This document shows positions 1-8,107 of a stretch of DNA of 28,776 bases, one piece after another. Below the pieces are notes generated by a model. The model did not search any database, was not told the DNA's origin, and saw nothing but the letters and a program-made list of their open reading frames with translations. The DNA is from GCA-003244245 sp035997545 (lineage in GTDB: Bacteria > Actinomycetota > Actinomycetes > Mycobacteriales > Pseudonocardiaceae). A program made the position numbers and the translations under genes. The stretch is taken from the NCBI GenBank assembly GCA_035997545.1, contig DASYIL010000144.1, positions 1 through 28,776 of the forward strand, written 5' to 3'. Each line of letters starts with the position of its first letter. Positions within the stretch are counted from its first letter, which is position 1.

Positions 1-1
1 C

Positions 2-808
2 CGCACCTGGCTCTACCGGATCGCCACCAACCGATGCCTCAACGCGCTACGCTCGGCCAACCGACGCCCGGCCAAGGAGTGGGACATCCCCGAGGTTGAA
101 CCGCCCGAGCCGACTCGGCTCGGCGAAGTCGTGTGGCTCGAGCCATATCCCGACGCCCTCCTCCAGGGTGCGCTCAACGTGCCGCTCGGCCCAGAGGCAC
201 GCTACGAACAGACCGAAGCCATCTCCCTGGCCTTCGTGACCGCACTGCAGGTCCTGCCCGCTCGCCAGCGCGCCGTGCTCATCTTGCGCGAGGTACTCGG
301 ATACCACGCCAACGAGGTGGCCGACATGATCAACTCGACCGTCGAATCGGTCAACAGCGCCCTCAAACGGGCCCGCGCCAGCCTGCAGCGCCGCCTGCCG
401 ATAGGCGAGCGCGAACCGCCTCCTGCTCCCGACTCACCCGCTGAGCAGGCGCTCGTGGCAAAGTTCGTCCGCGCGTACCAGTCCGGCGATATCGACGCGC
501 TGGTCACCTTACTGACCGCCGATGTCTGCGTCTCCATGCCACCAATTCCCCTCGAATACCACGGCCGCGACGTCGTGGCCCGCTTCTACGCCAGCGTCAC
601 CCGCCAGGGCCGGACATATGACCTCGTGCCGACGCGGGCGAATGGTCAGCTGGCGTTCGGGGCCTACCTTCGCACCCCCACCGGCGGCATCCGCCACGGA
701 ACCGGCCTCCTCGTCCTCACCCTCACCGGCGACCGGATCTGCGCCATGACCCGCTTCGACAACAGCGTGCTCCCATGGTTCGGGCTGCCGCGATCGCTCC
801 CTGGCTGA
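2..808 (+). CDS. ECF sigma factor with C-terminal SnoaL-like domain (5' partial)
   Basis: Alternative RNA polymerase sigma factor of the ECF type, missing its N-terminus at the window edge. The frame is open from base 2. It begins in the end of region 2 (TWLYRIATNRCLNALR), then a linker. Region 4, the -35-binding helix-turn-helix, is at about 236-405 (LPARQRAVLILREVLGYHAN, then NSALKRARASLQRR). From about 435 to the TGA at 806-808 there is a SnoaL/NTF2-like domain (ALVAKFVRAYQSGDIDALV). Such tails occur in the SigJ/SigX5-like ECF groups, where they are thought to tune activity in place of a separate anti-sigma factor. No anti-sigma gene follows. The domain order is clear; the exact ECF group is inference. 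Confidence 0.9.
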   Translation, partial: RTWLYRIATNRCLNALRSANRRPAKEWDIPEVEPPEPTRLGEVVWLEPYPDALLQGALNVPLGPEARYEQTEAISLAFVTALQVLPARQRAVLILREVLGYHANEVADMINSTVESVNSALKRARASLQRRLPIGEREPPPAPDSPAEQALVAKFVRAYQSGDIDALVTLLTADVCVSMPPIPLEYHGRDVVARFYASVTRQGRTYDLVPTRANGQLAFGAYLRTPTGGIRHGTGLLVLTLTGDRICAMTRFDNSVLPWFGLPRSLPG

Positions 809-1434
809 TCAGCTCTCCGAGTGCGCTCCACGTCGGGGATACAGACGCCCAACGACCGAGACGGGATGCCCCAGAAGGCGCGGACGATTCGAGGGCGCCG
901 CGGACTCCATGTGCCGTTGGAGGGCGCAGTGCTGGCCCGCCGCTGTCGTACTGTCGACTCAGCGTTCTCCGGCTACTCCTGGGAGCCCAAGGGTCCGCTT
1001 GCGGTTGCGCACCTCTGACACGCGGGGGCGGTGAGGCAGCGACGACGCGGCTGCGGACCTCGGCTGGCTCAGTCGCGGATCGCCCAACATCGGCCTACGG
1101 GACGCGCAGTCGAGCGAGCCGAGACCTACCGGCGAAGTGCCTCCGGAGTGGTCGCCAGGCTGGTGGCCTGGTCGATCTCGGTGTTGGTGAGTCCGCTCAG
1201 CGGCTTCCACCCCTTGCCACGTCCGCCGTCTGGCCCCCGTGGCCCAGCCGATTGGGTCAGTGTCCGCTCCAAGTCGGTGGTTCCCACGTGGCTGCCCGGC
1301 TGGTGAGCGACCCGCGAACTGGGCTCGCCGGCGCAATTCTGGTGGCATTCGCCCACGCTCGCCGGTGGTCGCGGGGACCGCTTCGGCCGGTTGACCTGCC
1401 GGAATACCTTGGGCGGTCGGTGCTGAACTGTCGG
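809..1434. other. Long stretch without a convincing gene
   Basis: Open frames exist on both strands but none has a ribosome site, domain or familiar motif. On the minus strand one frame reads coherently near 1130-1300 and may be the tail of a lost gene. The stretch contains one copy of a 48-bp dispersed repeat (1255-1302). It separates the sigma gene from the tRNA fragment. Confidence 0.5.
1255..1302. repeat. Dispersed direct repeat, copy 1
   Basis: This segment, starting GGTCAGTGTCCGCTCC and ending GGCTGCCCGGCTG, recurs at 9923-9969 in the same orientation with two substitutions and one single-base gap over about 48 bases. It lies in non-coding DNA in both places, close to mobile-element debris. 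A transposon-end or recombination relic is likely, but no element was recognised. Confidence 0.7.
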
Positions 1435-1435
1435 T

Positions 1436-1499
1436 CGCGGACCTCGAAGCGCGTGAGGGTTCACGCCCTCCGTGGGTTCAAATCCCACCGCTACCGCCA
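1436..1499 (+). pseudogene. 3' half of a tRNA-Ser gene (probable attachment-site remnant)
   Basis: The 3' part of a serine tRNA is well formed. The variable arm GAGGG/CCCTC is at 1455-1459 and 1466-1470. The T arm GTGGGTTCAAATCCCAC is at 1472-1488. The acceptor strand CGCTACC and GCCA are at 1489-1499. The bases CTCGAA just before suggest a CGA anticodon loop, but that loop is malformed (anticodon-stem strands CGCG/CGCG enclose 10 nt rather than 7). The matching 5' acceptor strand GGTAGCG is absent upstream. Retention of only the 3' end is what integration of a tRNA-targeting element leaves at one border. A functional copy would have to be elsewhere. The fragment is certain; the attachment-site role is inference. 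Confidence 0.75.
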
Positions 1500-1511
1500 A
1501 CTACCAGCAGA

Positions 1512-1545
1512 AACGCCGCATCGTCTCCGTGGAGCGGCCGGCGTT
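1512..1545 (+). terminator. Stem-loop after the tRNA-Ser fragment
   Basis: AACGCCG at 1512-1518 pairs with CGGCGTT at 1539-1545 around a 20-nt loop, 12 bases past the tRNA 3' end, followed by CTGTTG. The placement suggests the original tRNA terminator came along with the 3' fragment. Confidence 0.5.
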
Positions 1546-1998
1546 CTGTTGCCAGGGTCTCAGTTGCCCCCTGTCGACATGCACCTGGGACACAATGTTG
1601 TGCCTTACGCCGCGTCGGCATGGCTGTTGCACCACGCGTTACGTCGCGTGTGCGCTCTCGTTGCTGCCGAATACGCCTTTACATAGATCAAGGTGCCGGC
1701 TGCGCTGGCGCTAGCGTGGCTGGCTTGCGTTGTGTCCTCGCCCGGCAGTCCGGCTCCGCTTGCTGCGCGCGGCCTGGCGGCCGTGCTCGCGCGGGCCGGA
1801 CCGGCGGGCGGTGGTCGGTGCCGCACACGGCAGCGAGCCCGTGGCCTTTGTGGTCTCACGGCCTCGGGTGGCCTGGCAGAAGCCCGTGACCCGGCAGGTT
1901 TCTTCCCGGCCGCCTCCCGCCCGCCGCGCAGCGCGGTCGCGTGGGAAGTCACCACGACCCGGCAGGAGGAAGACCGACCGGATGCGAGGGTCGCGTGG
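1546..1998. other. No gene seen
   Basis: GC-rich DNA between the tRNA fragment and the 3' end of the sensor kinase. Frames on both strands read as low-complexity Arg/Ala/Pro peptides without motifs or ribosome sites. No repeats were recognised. Confidence 0.5.
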
Positions 1999-3903
1999 TC
2001 AGCCGCCTTCGAGGCTGATCGGGAGCTCGACCTGCAGCGTGGTGCCCTCGCCCTTCGGGCTGTGGATCGTGATCGTCCCGCCCAACGCCTGGACGCGGTC
2101 AATGAGCCCGACGAGCCCGGAGCCGGAGCCTGGGCCGGCACCACCGATGCCGTCGTCGCGGACAGTCAGGTCCAGGCGGCCCTTAGCGATGTGGACGTCG
2201 ACGAAGACGACCGAGGCGCGGGCGTGCTTGGCCGTATTGGTGAGCGCCTCGGACGCGACATAGTAGGCGGCGACCTCGACCGGTTCAGGCAGCCGCGCGC
2301 CCATGGGCACGTCCAGCTCCACGGGGACGGCGCTGCGGCGGGCCAGCGCCTTCAGCGCTGGCCCGAGCCCGCCCTCTGACAGGATCGCCGGGTGGATGCC
2401 GCGCGACAGCTCTCGCAGCTGGCCCAGTGCGTCCCCCAGCCCGTCGGCGAGCACGGCCAGCTCGGCCCGCAGCTCGGCAGGTTCGGCTGGCGGGGCCGCC
2501 TGAGTGGCGCGCAGGTCCAGCCCCAGCGACACCAGCCGCTGCTGGACGCCGTCGTGCAGGTCGCGCTCGATGCGGCGACGGGTCTGGTCGGCGGCGGCGA
2601 CGATTCGTTTCCTGGATGTGGCCAGCTCGGCGCGGCTGTTCGCGTTAGCGATGGCGGTGGCGACCAGCTCGGTGAAGTCGGCCATGCGCGACTCGGTGCT
2701 GGCCGGCAGCGGCTTCGACTGCTTGGAAGATGCGATCATCACCCCCCACAGACGTCCCTCGACCGGGATCGGGCAGCCGACCGATGAACGGATCCCCAAC
2801 GCTTGGAAGGCGTCCGCGATGGGGCCGATAGCCTCCGCATAGCTGTCCATACGAACGGGCCGGCCGGTCCGCCATACCAGCGCCGAGACGCTGCGACCCT
2901 CAAGGCGCTGGGGGGCGCTGACAGGCAGGTCGTCGCCGCTCGCGGCCCACGCAGCGACCTCAGTCACCGTGTTGTCGGGTTCGTATCGGGCCATGTGGGC
3001 AAGATCGGCCGGGAGCAGCCGGCCGAGCTCTTCGACGACCGCGGCGAACAGGTCGGCCGGTGGCACTCCGTGCGCGACCTGGGTGGCCACCCGCCGCAGC
3101 GCGGCCTGCTCCTCGGCCAGCCGAGCAAGCTCGCCGCGGCTCTGTTGCAGCGACCCCGCCATGCTGTTGAACGAGCGCTCCAGCGTACCGATCTCGCCCA
3201 CCCCGGTCTCGGGCATGCGCGCCGCGAGGTCGCCACAGGCCAGTCGGCCAGCCATCGCTGCCGTCCGGCGAACGGGCCCGACGATCGCTCGCGTCAGATA
3301 CCCAGCGAACAGCGCGATGAGCAGGACCGACCCGGCAAGCCCGCCCACCGACGCGATGCTCGCCCGCGCAGCGGCCGCGTTGGCGCGCTCCTGACGCGCC
3401 GCCGACAGGTCACGCTCGGTCGCGACCAGGCGGTCGAACTCCGCCCGCATCGCGTCCACGCGCCGCGTGCCTTCGTCGGTGACCGCCACGGTCCGCGCCG
3501 AGGCCGGGTCACGCCGCGCGGTAGCTACCAGCGGCAGCGAGTAGTCCCGGAGGTAGGAGGCGGCGGCCTGCGCGATCTGCTCGGCCCGGCGGTGCTGCAC
3601 GGCGACGACCGTGAGCTGCTCCAGCCTGCTGCTCACATCGGGAAGGGTGGCCTGGGCAGCCTCCCACGGCTGCAGGAAGCGCTCCTGCCCGGTTATGACG
3701 AAGCCGCGCCCGCCGGTCTCCAGATCCACCACCAGCCGTTCCAGCTGGTTGGCGGTTGCCAGCACCTCCTCGGAATGCCTGGCGAGCTGTGCCGACTCCC
3801 GCAGGTCGGCAACCGAGAGCAGCAGCACCGCAAAGGCGGCGCCGACGACGAGGGCGAGCAGGCCGCTCGCGACCACCATGCGGCGGGTCAGTCCACCGCT
3901 CAC
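1999..3903 (-). CDS. CHASE3-HAMP-GAF sensor histidine kinase, NarL type (HisKA_3)
   Basis: Membrane sensor kinase of 634 aa. TM1 is at about 10-32. An extracellular CHASE3 helical bundle spans 40-180, with the signature ETGGRGFVITGQERFLQPW at 62-80. TM2 is 183-205, HAMP 205-258 and a cytoplasmic GAF domain 275-420. The HisKA_3 dimerisation helix has the phospho-acceptor His450 in RRRIERDLHDGVQQRL. The ATPase domain is at 540-630, with Asn555 (SEALTNTAKHA), the DDGIGG box at 583-588 and GSGLVGLIDRV. The GTG start is supported by GGAGG five bases upstream; ATG at residue 9 is the alternative. NarL-type kinases phosphorylate LuxR-type regulators, but none is adjacent, so the partner is unknown. 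Nothing indicates damage. Confidence 0.93.
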   Translation of the reverse strand: MSGGLTRRMVVASGLLALVVGAAFAVLLLSVADLRESAQLARHSEEVLATANQLERLVVDLETGGRGFVITGQERFLQPWEAAQATLPDVSSRLEQLTVVAVQHRRAEQIAQAAASYLRDYSLPLVATARRDPASARTVAVTDEGTRRVDAMRAEFDRLVATERDLSAARQERANAAAARASIASVGGLAGSVLLIALFAGYLTRAIVGPVRRTAAMAGRLACGDLAARMPETGVGEIGTLERSFNSMAGSLQQSRGELARLAEEQAALRRVATQVAHGVPPADLFAAVVEELGRLLPADLAHMARYEPDNTVTEVAAWAASGDDLPVSAPQRLEGRSVSALVWRTGRPVRMDSYAEAIGPIADAFQALGIRSSVGCPIPVEGRLWGVMIASSKQSKPLPASTESRMADFTELVATAIANANSRAELATSRKRIVAAADQTRRRIERDLHDGVQQRLVSLGLDLRATQAAPPAEPAELRAELAVLADGLGDALGQLRELSRGIHPAILSEGGLGPALKALARRSAVPVELDVPMGARLPEPVEVAAYYVASEALTNTAKHARASVVFVDVHIAKGRLDLTVRDDGIGGAGPGSGSGLVGLIDRVQALGGTITIHSPKGEGTTLQVELPISLEGG

Positions 3904-3943
3904 CTCAGCCTCCGGTGCGCAGACCGCGCGAAACAGCCCAGTC

Positions 3944-3974
3944 GGCCTGCTGTCCGCGAGACGGGCAGCAGGCC
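3944..3974. promoter_or_regulatory. 13-bp perfect-length hairpin upstream of the sensor kinase
   Basis: Two 13-base arms (GGCCTGCTGTCCG at 3944-3956 and CGGGCAGCAGGCC at 3962-3974) pair fully with one G-U pair around a 5-nt loop. The hairpin lies about 40 bp before the kinase GTG. It could be a leader structure, an operator, or a terminator left from a lost upstream gene; no U-tract follows on either strand. Confidence 0.6.
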
Positions 3975-4313
3975 CCCTGCAGCCGCGCCCACCCCGACGA
4001 GGCTAACCGATCTGCTCGCCGATGACGATCGAAGCGCATGGAGGGCAGGATGATTCCGGTCCGACCATGAGCGGGCGAACGCGGTTCTGGCCACGACGAC
4101 CACCGCCCGTGCTTGCGTGCCTACCTTCCTGGAGACCCGCTGGCGCCCCTGCCGCGAAGCATCGCCATCGGCCTCGCCGAACTCCGAAGCGCGGCTACGG
4201 CACCGGCCACGGTCCGGCGAGCATGCCCGAGGGGCTCAGCCCCCGCCACGCCCCCCTGGCCGCCAACGCAGCCTTCACCTGATGCCAGTTCATCCTCGAC
4301 ACCCTCGTCAAAG
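3975..4313. other. Intergenic, no gene seen
   Basis: Lies between the 5' end of the kinase and the 3' end of the secreted-protein gene, both on the minus strand, so it should carry the kinase promoter. No coding frame with a supported start was found. Confidence 0.5.
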
Positions 4314-5729
4314 TTAGACACAGCGGCATATCGCATCGTGGTCGGCTGGGGTGAGACTGAGCGGGGGCAATTCCGGTGCATTTACCTTCGACCACCTGCG
4401 TTCGTCTGGGACCGCGGAGCGGGCGACGTGCTGAAAAACACTGGACGATCTGAACTGATGAGGACAAGGATTACAGGTTGCGCTGAGGTGCCAGCTGGTG
4501 ATCAGGTGGGTGGCCAGTTGTGGCCACCGTGCGGCGAGGCGCTGTTGGGCGACTCGATCTTCCACCGGGCTTGCAATGATCTGTCGTGCTTCGGTGGGGT
4601 AGTCGTGCACGATACGTTGGTAGGCGGGTAGGGTGTCGTGGGTGATGTAGATCCACCGGTCGGCCTGATCGGCGATGTTGAAGCTTGGCAGGGGGGTCGT
4701 GAGCACAAGGCGAGGAGTCGTGTTGCGGGTTTCGGTGCTGATGGTCAACGGCGAGTACTGGGCTGGTGTCTTGGCGCCTGGGATCGATACCGAGCCTGTC
4801 AGGGTGATCGCATAGGTGACCATTCCACCGATGGGACCGTGGTGCTCGCGCATCTGGTTCCATTGTGCGGCAATGATCTGGTTCTGCTCTCGTGAAAGCA
4901 GGTGGGTATTCGCGTCCTCGATGAGCTCAGTACGGCTGGTGGCGATGGCTCGCCAAGCCGCTACTGCGCTGTCATCGATCAGCCCGGCTGCACGCATCTC
5001 GGCGATGGCGGTTGTACCGCCGGTGAGGTAGGCCTCGTGCATCGACGCCTGGTCCATGAAGATGTGCTTTTGCATCGCGACGAGCTTGGCTTCGAACCAC
5101 TGCAACTCGACGGGGGACAGGGTGACGCCGTATCGGGCTAGGTCGGTCAGCTCCCGCGGCAGCTCGGTGCGAGCTTCGAGTGGCAGCGTGTCAATCTTCT
5201 CTGCGAGCAGGGCCGCGACGTCGGGTGTGGCGCCGATGTCCAGGAAACCCGCGGCAAACGACGGGCCAACCATGTTCGCCATCCCGGCCCATTGGAGTTC
5301 GGGATAAGCCAGGAACAGCTTGCCGTAGAATGTGTAGGCGGAGAAAATTGTATTCTTGTTAGCTTCGGCACCTCGTGCCGGTGCCCACGACGTCAAATCG
5401 ATACCCGCGTCGGTGGTGGACCGCACGAGCCAGTACTGCCACAGAAGCGCCGTGTAGCGGGCGGGCGGGATGTGCTTCGCGCGAACGTAATCCAGTGCGT
5501 CCTCAAGCGTGGCAAGGTCGGTTGGAAGGGCGGGATGGATACCGCCGCTTAACTCGCCCTGGGAGTTGACCAGGGGCAGATCGAGGTATTTGCTGACTGG
5601 GTCACTCTCCACCGCGCTCCACTGCGGCTCACCGCGTGATGACACCGTATCGGCGGCGCCAATGCCGACGTTGGCCGCGCAAAGCGCGAAGGCCAGTCCC
5701 GTTGCGGCTATTGCCGTTGTCGTCCGCAT
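4314..5729 (-). CDS. Secreted protein of unknown function
   Basis: 471 aa, starting MRTTTAIAATGLAFALCAAN, a clear Sec signal peptide with a likely cut near residue 26 after GIGA-A, so it is exported. The mature part is rich in aromatic and helical segments (WQYWLVRST, YTFYGKLFLAYPELQWAGMA, LVAMQKHIFMDQASMHEAYL, LLSREQNQIIAAQWNQMREH). This pattern recalls the helical DUF2515-like group, but that link is weak. No catalytic motif is visible. The last ~55 residues after ITSWHL (CNPCPHQFRSSSVFQHV onward) look unlike the rest and read as run-on into non-coding DNA, so the natural C-terminus may have been lost. The ribosome site is weak. Confidence 0.75.
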   Translation of the reverse strand: MRTTTAIAATGLAFALCAANVGIGAADTVSSRGEPQWSAVESDPVSKYLDLPLVNSQGELSGGIHPALPTDLATLEDALDYVRAKHIPPARYTALLWQYWLVRSTTDAGIDLTSWAPARGAEANKNTIFSAYTFYGKLFLAYPELQWAGMANMVGPSFAAGFLDIGATPDVAALLAEKIDTLPLEARTELPRELTDLARYGVTLSPVELQWFEAKLVAMQKHIFMDQASMHEAYLTGGTTAIAEMRAAGLIDDSAVAAWRAIATSRTELIEDANTHLLSREQNQIIAAQWNQMREHHGPIGGMVTYAITLTGSVSIPGAKTPAQYSPLTISTETRNTTPRLVLTTPLPSFNIADQADRWIYITHDTLPAYQRIVHDYPTEARQIIASPVEDRVAQQRLAARWPQLATHLITSWHLSATCNPCPHQFRSSSVFQHVARSAVPDERRWSKVNAPELPPLSLTPADHDAICRCV

Positions 5730-5817
5730 GGCGCATCCCGTTCCTCTTGCTACAGTTGGTCACCGTCGTTGATTAACGCGCACCGTAACGGCAGAGGACC
5801 AGCCAACCTGGATGACA

Positions 5818-5856
5818 CGCCGCTTCGCTCACAGGGCTTCATAGGATGAAGCGGCG
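5818..5856. repeat. Inverted repeat in the gap before the AlbA_2 remnant
   Basis: CGCCGCTTC at 5818-5826 pairs exactly with GAAGCGGCG at 5848-5856 around 21 nt. It lies in the ~450-bp gap (5730-6176) upstream of the secreted-protein gene, in which no gene was seen. It may be a terminator or regulator site. Confidence 0.4.
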
Positions 5857-6176
5857 GCCATGCATCGCGCAAAGTGGAACCCAACCTGACACGCTGGAAC
5901 GCCCGCTCATCGGCATGAGAGCGCGGCTCCGTCGGACGTGTCGGGATCAACTGCCCGCGACTAGGGCGGTGCGGTCTCGGTCAAGAGCGCTGTCCGATAC
6001 GGCTTTGACGCTGGCACCACCGCTGCCCTTGATTGGGACTCACCCTGAACAGGCGCAGGGTCACGAACGGTGGTGGACCTAACGTGTCGGCATAAGAACC
6101 GCACCGTACTGGTCGAAGGGCCTGAGACCATGATCCGCCCATTCGGGACGCGGCGTGTGGTCCCAGGCGGTGTCTG

Positions 6177-6753
6177 ATGAGCTCAACCACGATCACCGCC
6201 GGGGAGTTGACGCCGTGGCGGCTAGGGAGCTGGTCTACAACCTCTACTGCGCGGATCATCTATACGCGCCGATACTGCTCATCGAAGATCACGAGACCTA
6301 CGGGCATTTTCCAGCGAAGTGCATCACACAGACCGACTTTCCCAAGGACGTCGCGGTAATGGCCAACAGTGGGGCGGAGTCATCGTTTGCGGGATCGCTG
6401 AGAAGCAAAAGGCAGCCACCAAACGACTTGACATAGGCGAAGTGGACGAGCTGTACCAGCGTGCGATGCGAAGTGTCGCTGTCACAGCGATCAGCCCGCC
6501 AGTCTTGGGACTCGGTGTCCACCGTCTGGGAGAAGAGGGTCAACGGGTTGTTGTCGTCGTGTCCCTGCGAGCATCGACGTGCCTCACTTGATTTACCTGG
6601 GCGAGTACTTCAGCGCACCGGTCAGGAATGACGCAGGCACTGTGTGGATGCGGGAGCGATAGGTCGAGGCGATGTACCGGGCGCGCTTAGATCAGCGACG
6701 GAATGCGCATGAGGCGCTCGATTTTCTCTACAATGAAGTCGCGGCAGGTCGAG
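6177..6753 (+). pseudogene. AlbA_2 (Schlafen AlbA-like) domain protein, frameshifted
   Basis: Remnant of an AlbA_2 DNA/ATP-binding protein, a family common in phage-defence and mobile contexts. Read across frames it gives MSSTTITAGELTPWR (start), then DFPKDVAVMANSG in one frame. A one-base loss near 6372 moves to GGVIVCGIAEKQKAATKR and LYQRAMRSVAVTAISPPVL in the next. A second shift near 6565 gives PASIDVPHLIYLGEYFSAPV and RNDAGTVWMRER. There an in-frame TAG at 6661-6663 replaces the expected Gln before VEAMYRARLDQRRNAHEALD. The motif ANSGGGVIVCG-IAE is the AlbA_2 hallmark. It is therefore non-functional, with two frameshifts, one stop and a 3' end joined to another gene. Confidence 0.85.
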
Positions 6754-6764
6754 GTGGCAGGCGC

Positions 6765-7242
6765 GAGAACCTTGATGCTGACCACGTGTCTCGTTACGAC
6801 TCGAAGGAGGACGCAGGCTCTGCAGAGGAGGTGCTGTTCGTCACCAGGCTTGGCCTGACGCCTGAGTCCGTGGTCGTCGACATCGGAGCCGGCACTGGGC
6901 AGTTCGCCTGCGCATGGGTCGTCGCTGTGGATGTCTCGCCACTGATGCTGAACGCGCTGCGCGCCAAGGTGGATCAGGCACGGCTGGACAACGTCGAGGT
7001 CGTCCAAGCTGGCTTTCTGACCTACGAGCACCAAGGGAGCCCAGCGGACTTCGTCTACTCCCGTTACGCCCTCCATCATCTCCCGGACTTCTGGAAGGGT
7101 GTTGCCTTCGCGCGACTCCGCAGGACTCTTCGACCTGGAGGGTTGCTCCGGCTTTGGGATGTCGTCTACAACTTCGACCCGGCCGACGCAGAGGATCGGA
7201 TCGAGGCCTGGTGCTCCACTGGCAACGCCCTCGACGCTGGTG
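6765..7242 (+). pseudogene. Class I SAM-dependent methyltransferase, internally deleted and truncated
   Basis: Joined in frame to the AlbA_2 remnant. HVSRYDSKEDAGSAEE opens a SAM methyltransferase. VVVDIGAGTGQF is the SAM-binding motif I, but it runs straight into CAWVVAVDVSPLML: about eight residues of strand/helix between motif I and the acidic motif II are missing. Later motifs are good (VEVVQAGFLTYEHQGSPADF, SRYALHHLPDFWKG, LRPGGLLRLWDVVYNFDP). After GNALDAG near 7242 the sequence leaves the family and becomes Pro/Thr/Arg-rich read-through to about 7808. The C-terminal third is lost, so activity is very unlikely. A typical member would be about 250 aa. Confidence 0.85.
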
Positions 7243-7573
7243 GACGGGCAGAGCGAGCCACGCCAACTACCGCTGGAAGAACCACGCCACCTACCGCCGA
7301 AGGAAACACCCCGAATCCAGCACCGCTTAACCAAGCCACTCCGCGCCCAGAATCCCGCCCGGGCGAGCGACAACACCCCGCCGCAAGTAACCAACGCAAA
7401 AACCCGCGGCCGAGGAAAAACCAAATCCTCACTGCGTGGACCGGGCGGGGGAACGGGTCGGCCAGTGGGGAACGGGCTGGGAGGTTCGCCGGGTGGTGGC
7501 TGCTGCGATGTCGGGCGGGTCATCGTAGGGCTCCGGTCTCCCTCCTCGTCTGCCTCATCACGGGCCGACTAGG
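7243..7573. other. No gene seen
   Basis: AC-rich on the plus strand; frames on both strands are low-complexity with no family resemblance. It follows the broken methyltransferase and probably replaced its 3' end. Confidence 0.5.
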
Positions 7574-7597
7574 GGGTGTTACGCAGTCGGAACACCC
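7574..7597 (-). terminator. Candidate terminator hairpin
   Basis: GGGTGTT at 7574-7580 pairs with AACACCC at 7591-7597 around 10 nt, about 100 bp past the stop of the minus-strand gene ending at 7700. No strong U-tract, so the role is tentative. Confidence 0.35.
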
Positions 7598-7699
7598 GCT
7601 GCTCGGTGACCCGCGGTCGACCACGCGCCGGAATGTCCACGACGAGGCGCCGCTGCACCCGCCCGCGGCCCGCACGTTCACGATCACTTGCAAGGGGTG

Positions 7700-7960
7700 T
7701 CACGGACTATCGGAGCTGCGGAACTCGATCTCGAACTTGTCGCCGGGGGTGAGCTGCGCCACGTGTTCACCGATCGCTGCCCCCGGTGGCTCCAACACGG
7801 TGACGTAGGAGGCGTCAAGCATCTCCCATATCCCGTCATCAAAGCGCACGGGGAAACTGCCGTGTGAGTGCTCCGGCTCGTGGTGCATCACTACACCCGT
7901 CCGGGTGCGCGCCCCTCTGCCCTTCTGCACCCGGGTGCCGACCGGCAGTCCCTCGTTCAC
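7700..7960 (-). CDS. Small SH3-like hypothetical protein (86 aa)
   Basis: Soluble, 86 aa, GTG start at 7960. The pattern VGTRVQKGRGARTRTGVVMHH followed by PVRFDDGIWEMLDASYVTVL resembles small SH3-like beta barrels that read as a repeated 'value-of-G / V..DDG..E..D...V' sheet. No catalytic residues are evident and no function is claimed. It is transcribed divergently from the XRE regulator at 8108 across a 147-bp gap, so shared control is plausible. The ribosome site before GTG is weak; a downstream start cannot be excluded. Confidence 0.65.
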   Translation of the reverse strand: MNEGLPVGTRVQKGRGARTRTGVVMHHEPEHSHGSFPVRFDDGIWEMLDASYVTVLEPPGAAIGEHVAQLTPGDKFEIEFRSSDSP

Positions 7961-8060
7961 GGGGCACGCCCCGGAATCCGACTGGTGCTGCTACTGCGGA
8001 CCTGATCGCTGGTCATCAGCCCACCGTCGCGCCAGAGCGGAACAGGTGGAACCCTCTCAG

Positions 8061-8106
8061 TGTCGCCCTAGCAGAGGCGACACCAGGTGGGCGACATAAG
8101 GCGACA
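8061..8106. promoter_or_regulatory. GGCGACA repeat cluster, candidate operator of the XRE regulator
   Basis: TGTCGCC at 8061-8067 is inverted to GGCGACA at 8076-8082 (8-nt spacer). GGCGACA recurs directly at 8090-8096 and 8100-8106, ending one base before the ATG of the regulator at 8108. Four copies of a 7-mer within 46 bp in a divergent gap is what an autoregulatory operator looks like. The role is inference. Confidence 0.55.
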
Positions 8107-8107
8107 C

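Noticed and set aside
1436..1499. A complete, functional tRNA-Ser
   Set aside because: No 5' acceptor strand or D arm matches, and the anticodon loop has the wrong size.
1126..1500. Minus-strand frame starting MAVAVGFEPTEGVNPHALR
   Set aside because: The start is the reverse complement of a tRNA-Ser 3' end, a well-known source of false proteins.
775..1686. Plus-strand 303-codon frame running through the tRNA fragment
   Set aside because: It overlaps the sigma factor 3' end and a tRNA 3' half and has no domain or ribosome site.
2803..4053. Long plus-strand open frame opposite the sensor kinase (416 codons)
   Set aside because: It mirrors a high-GC kinase gene, has Arg/Gly-rich content without motifs, and no ribosome site; an antisense shadow.
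7242..7808. C-terminal extension of the methyltransferase frame as a real Pro/Thr-rich domain
   Set aside because: It starts where family similarity ends abruptly, is low-complexity and overlaps the antisense small gene at 7700-7960.
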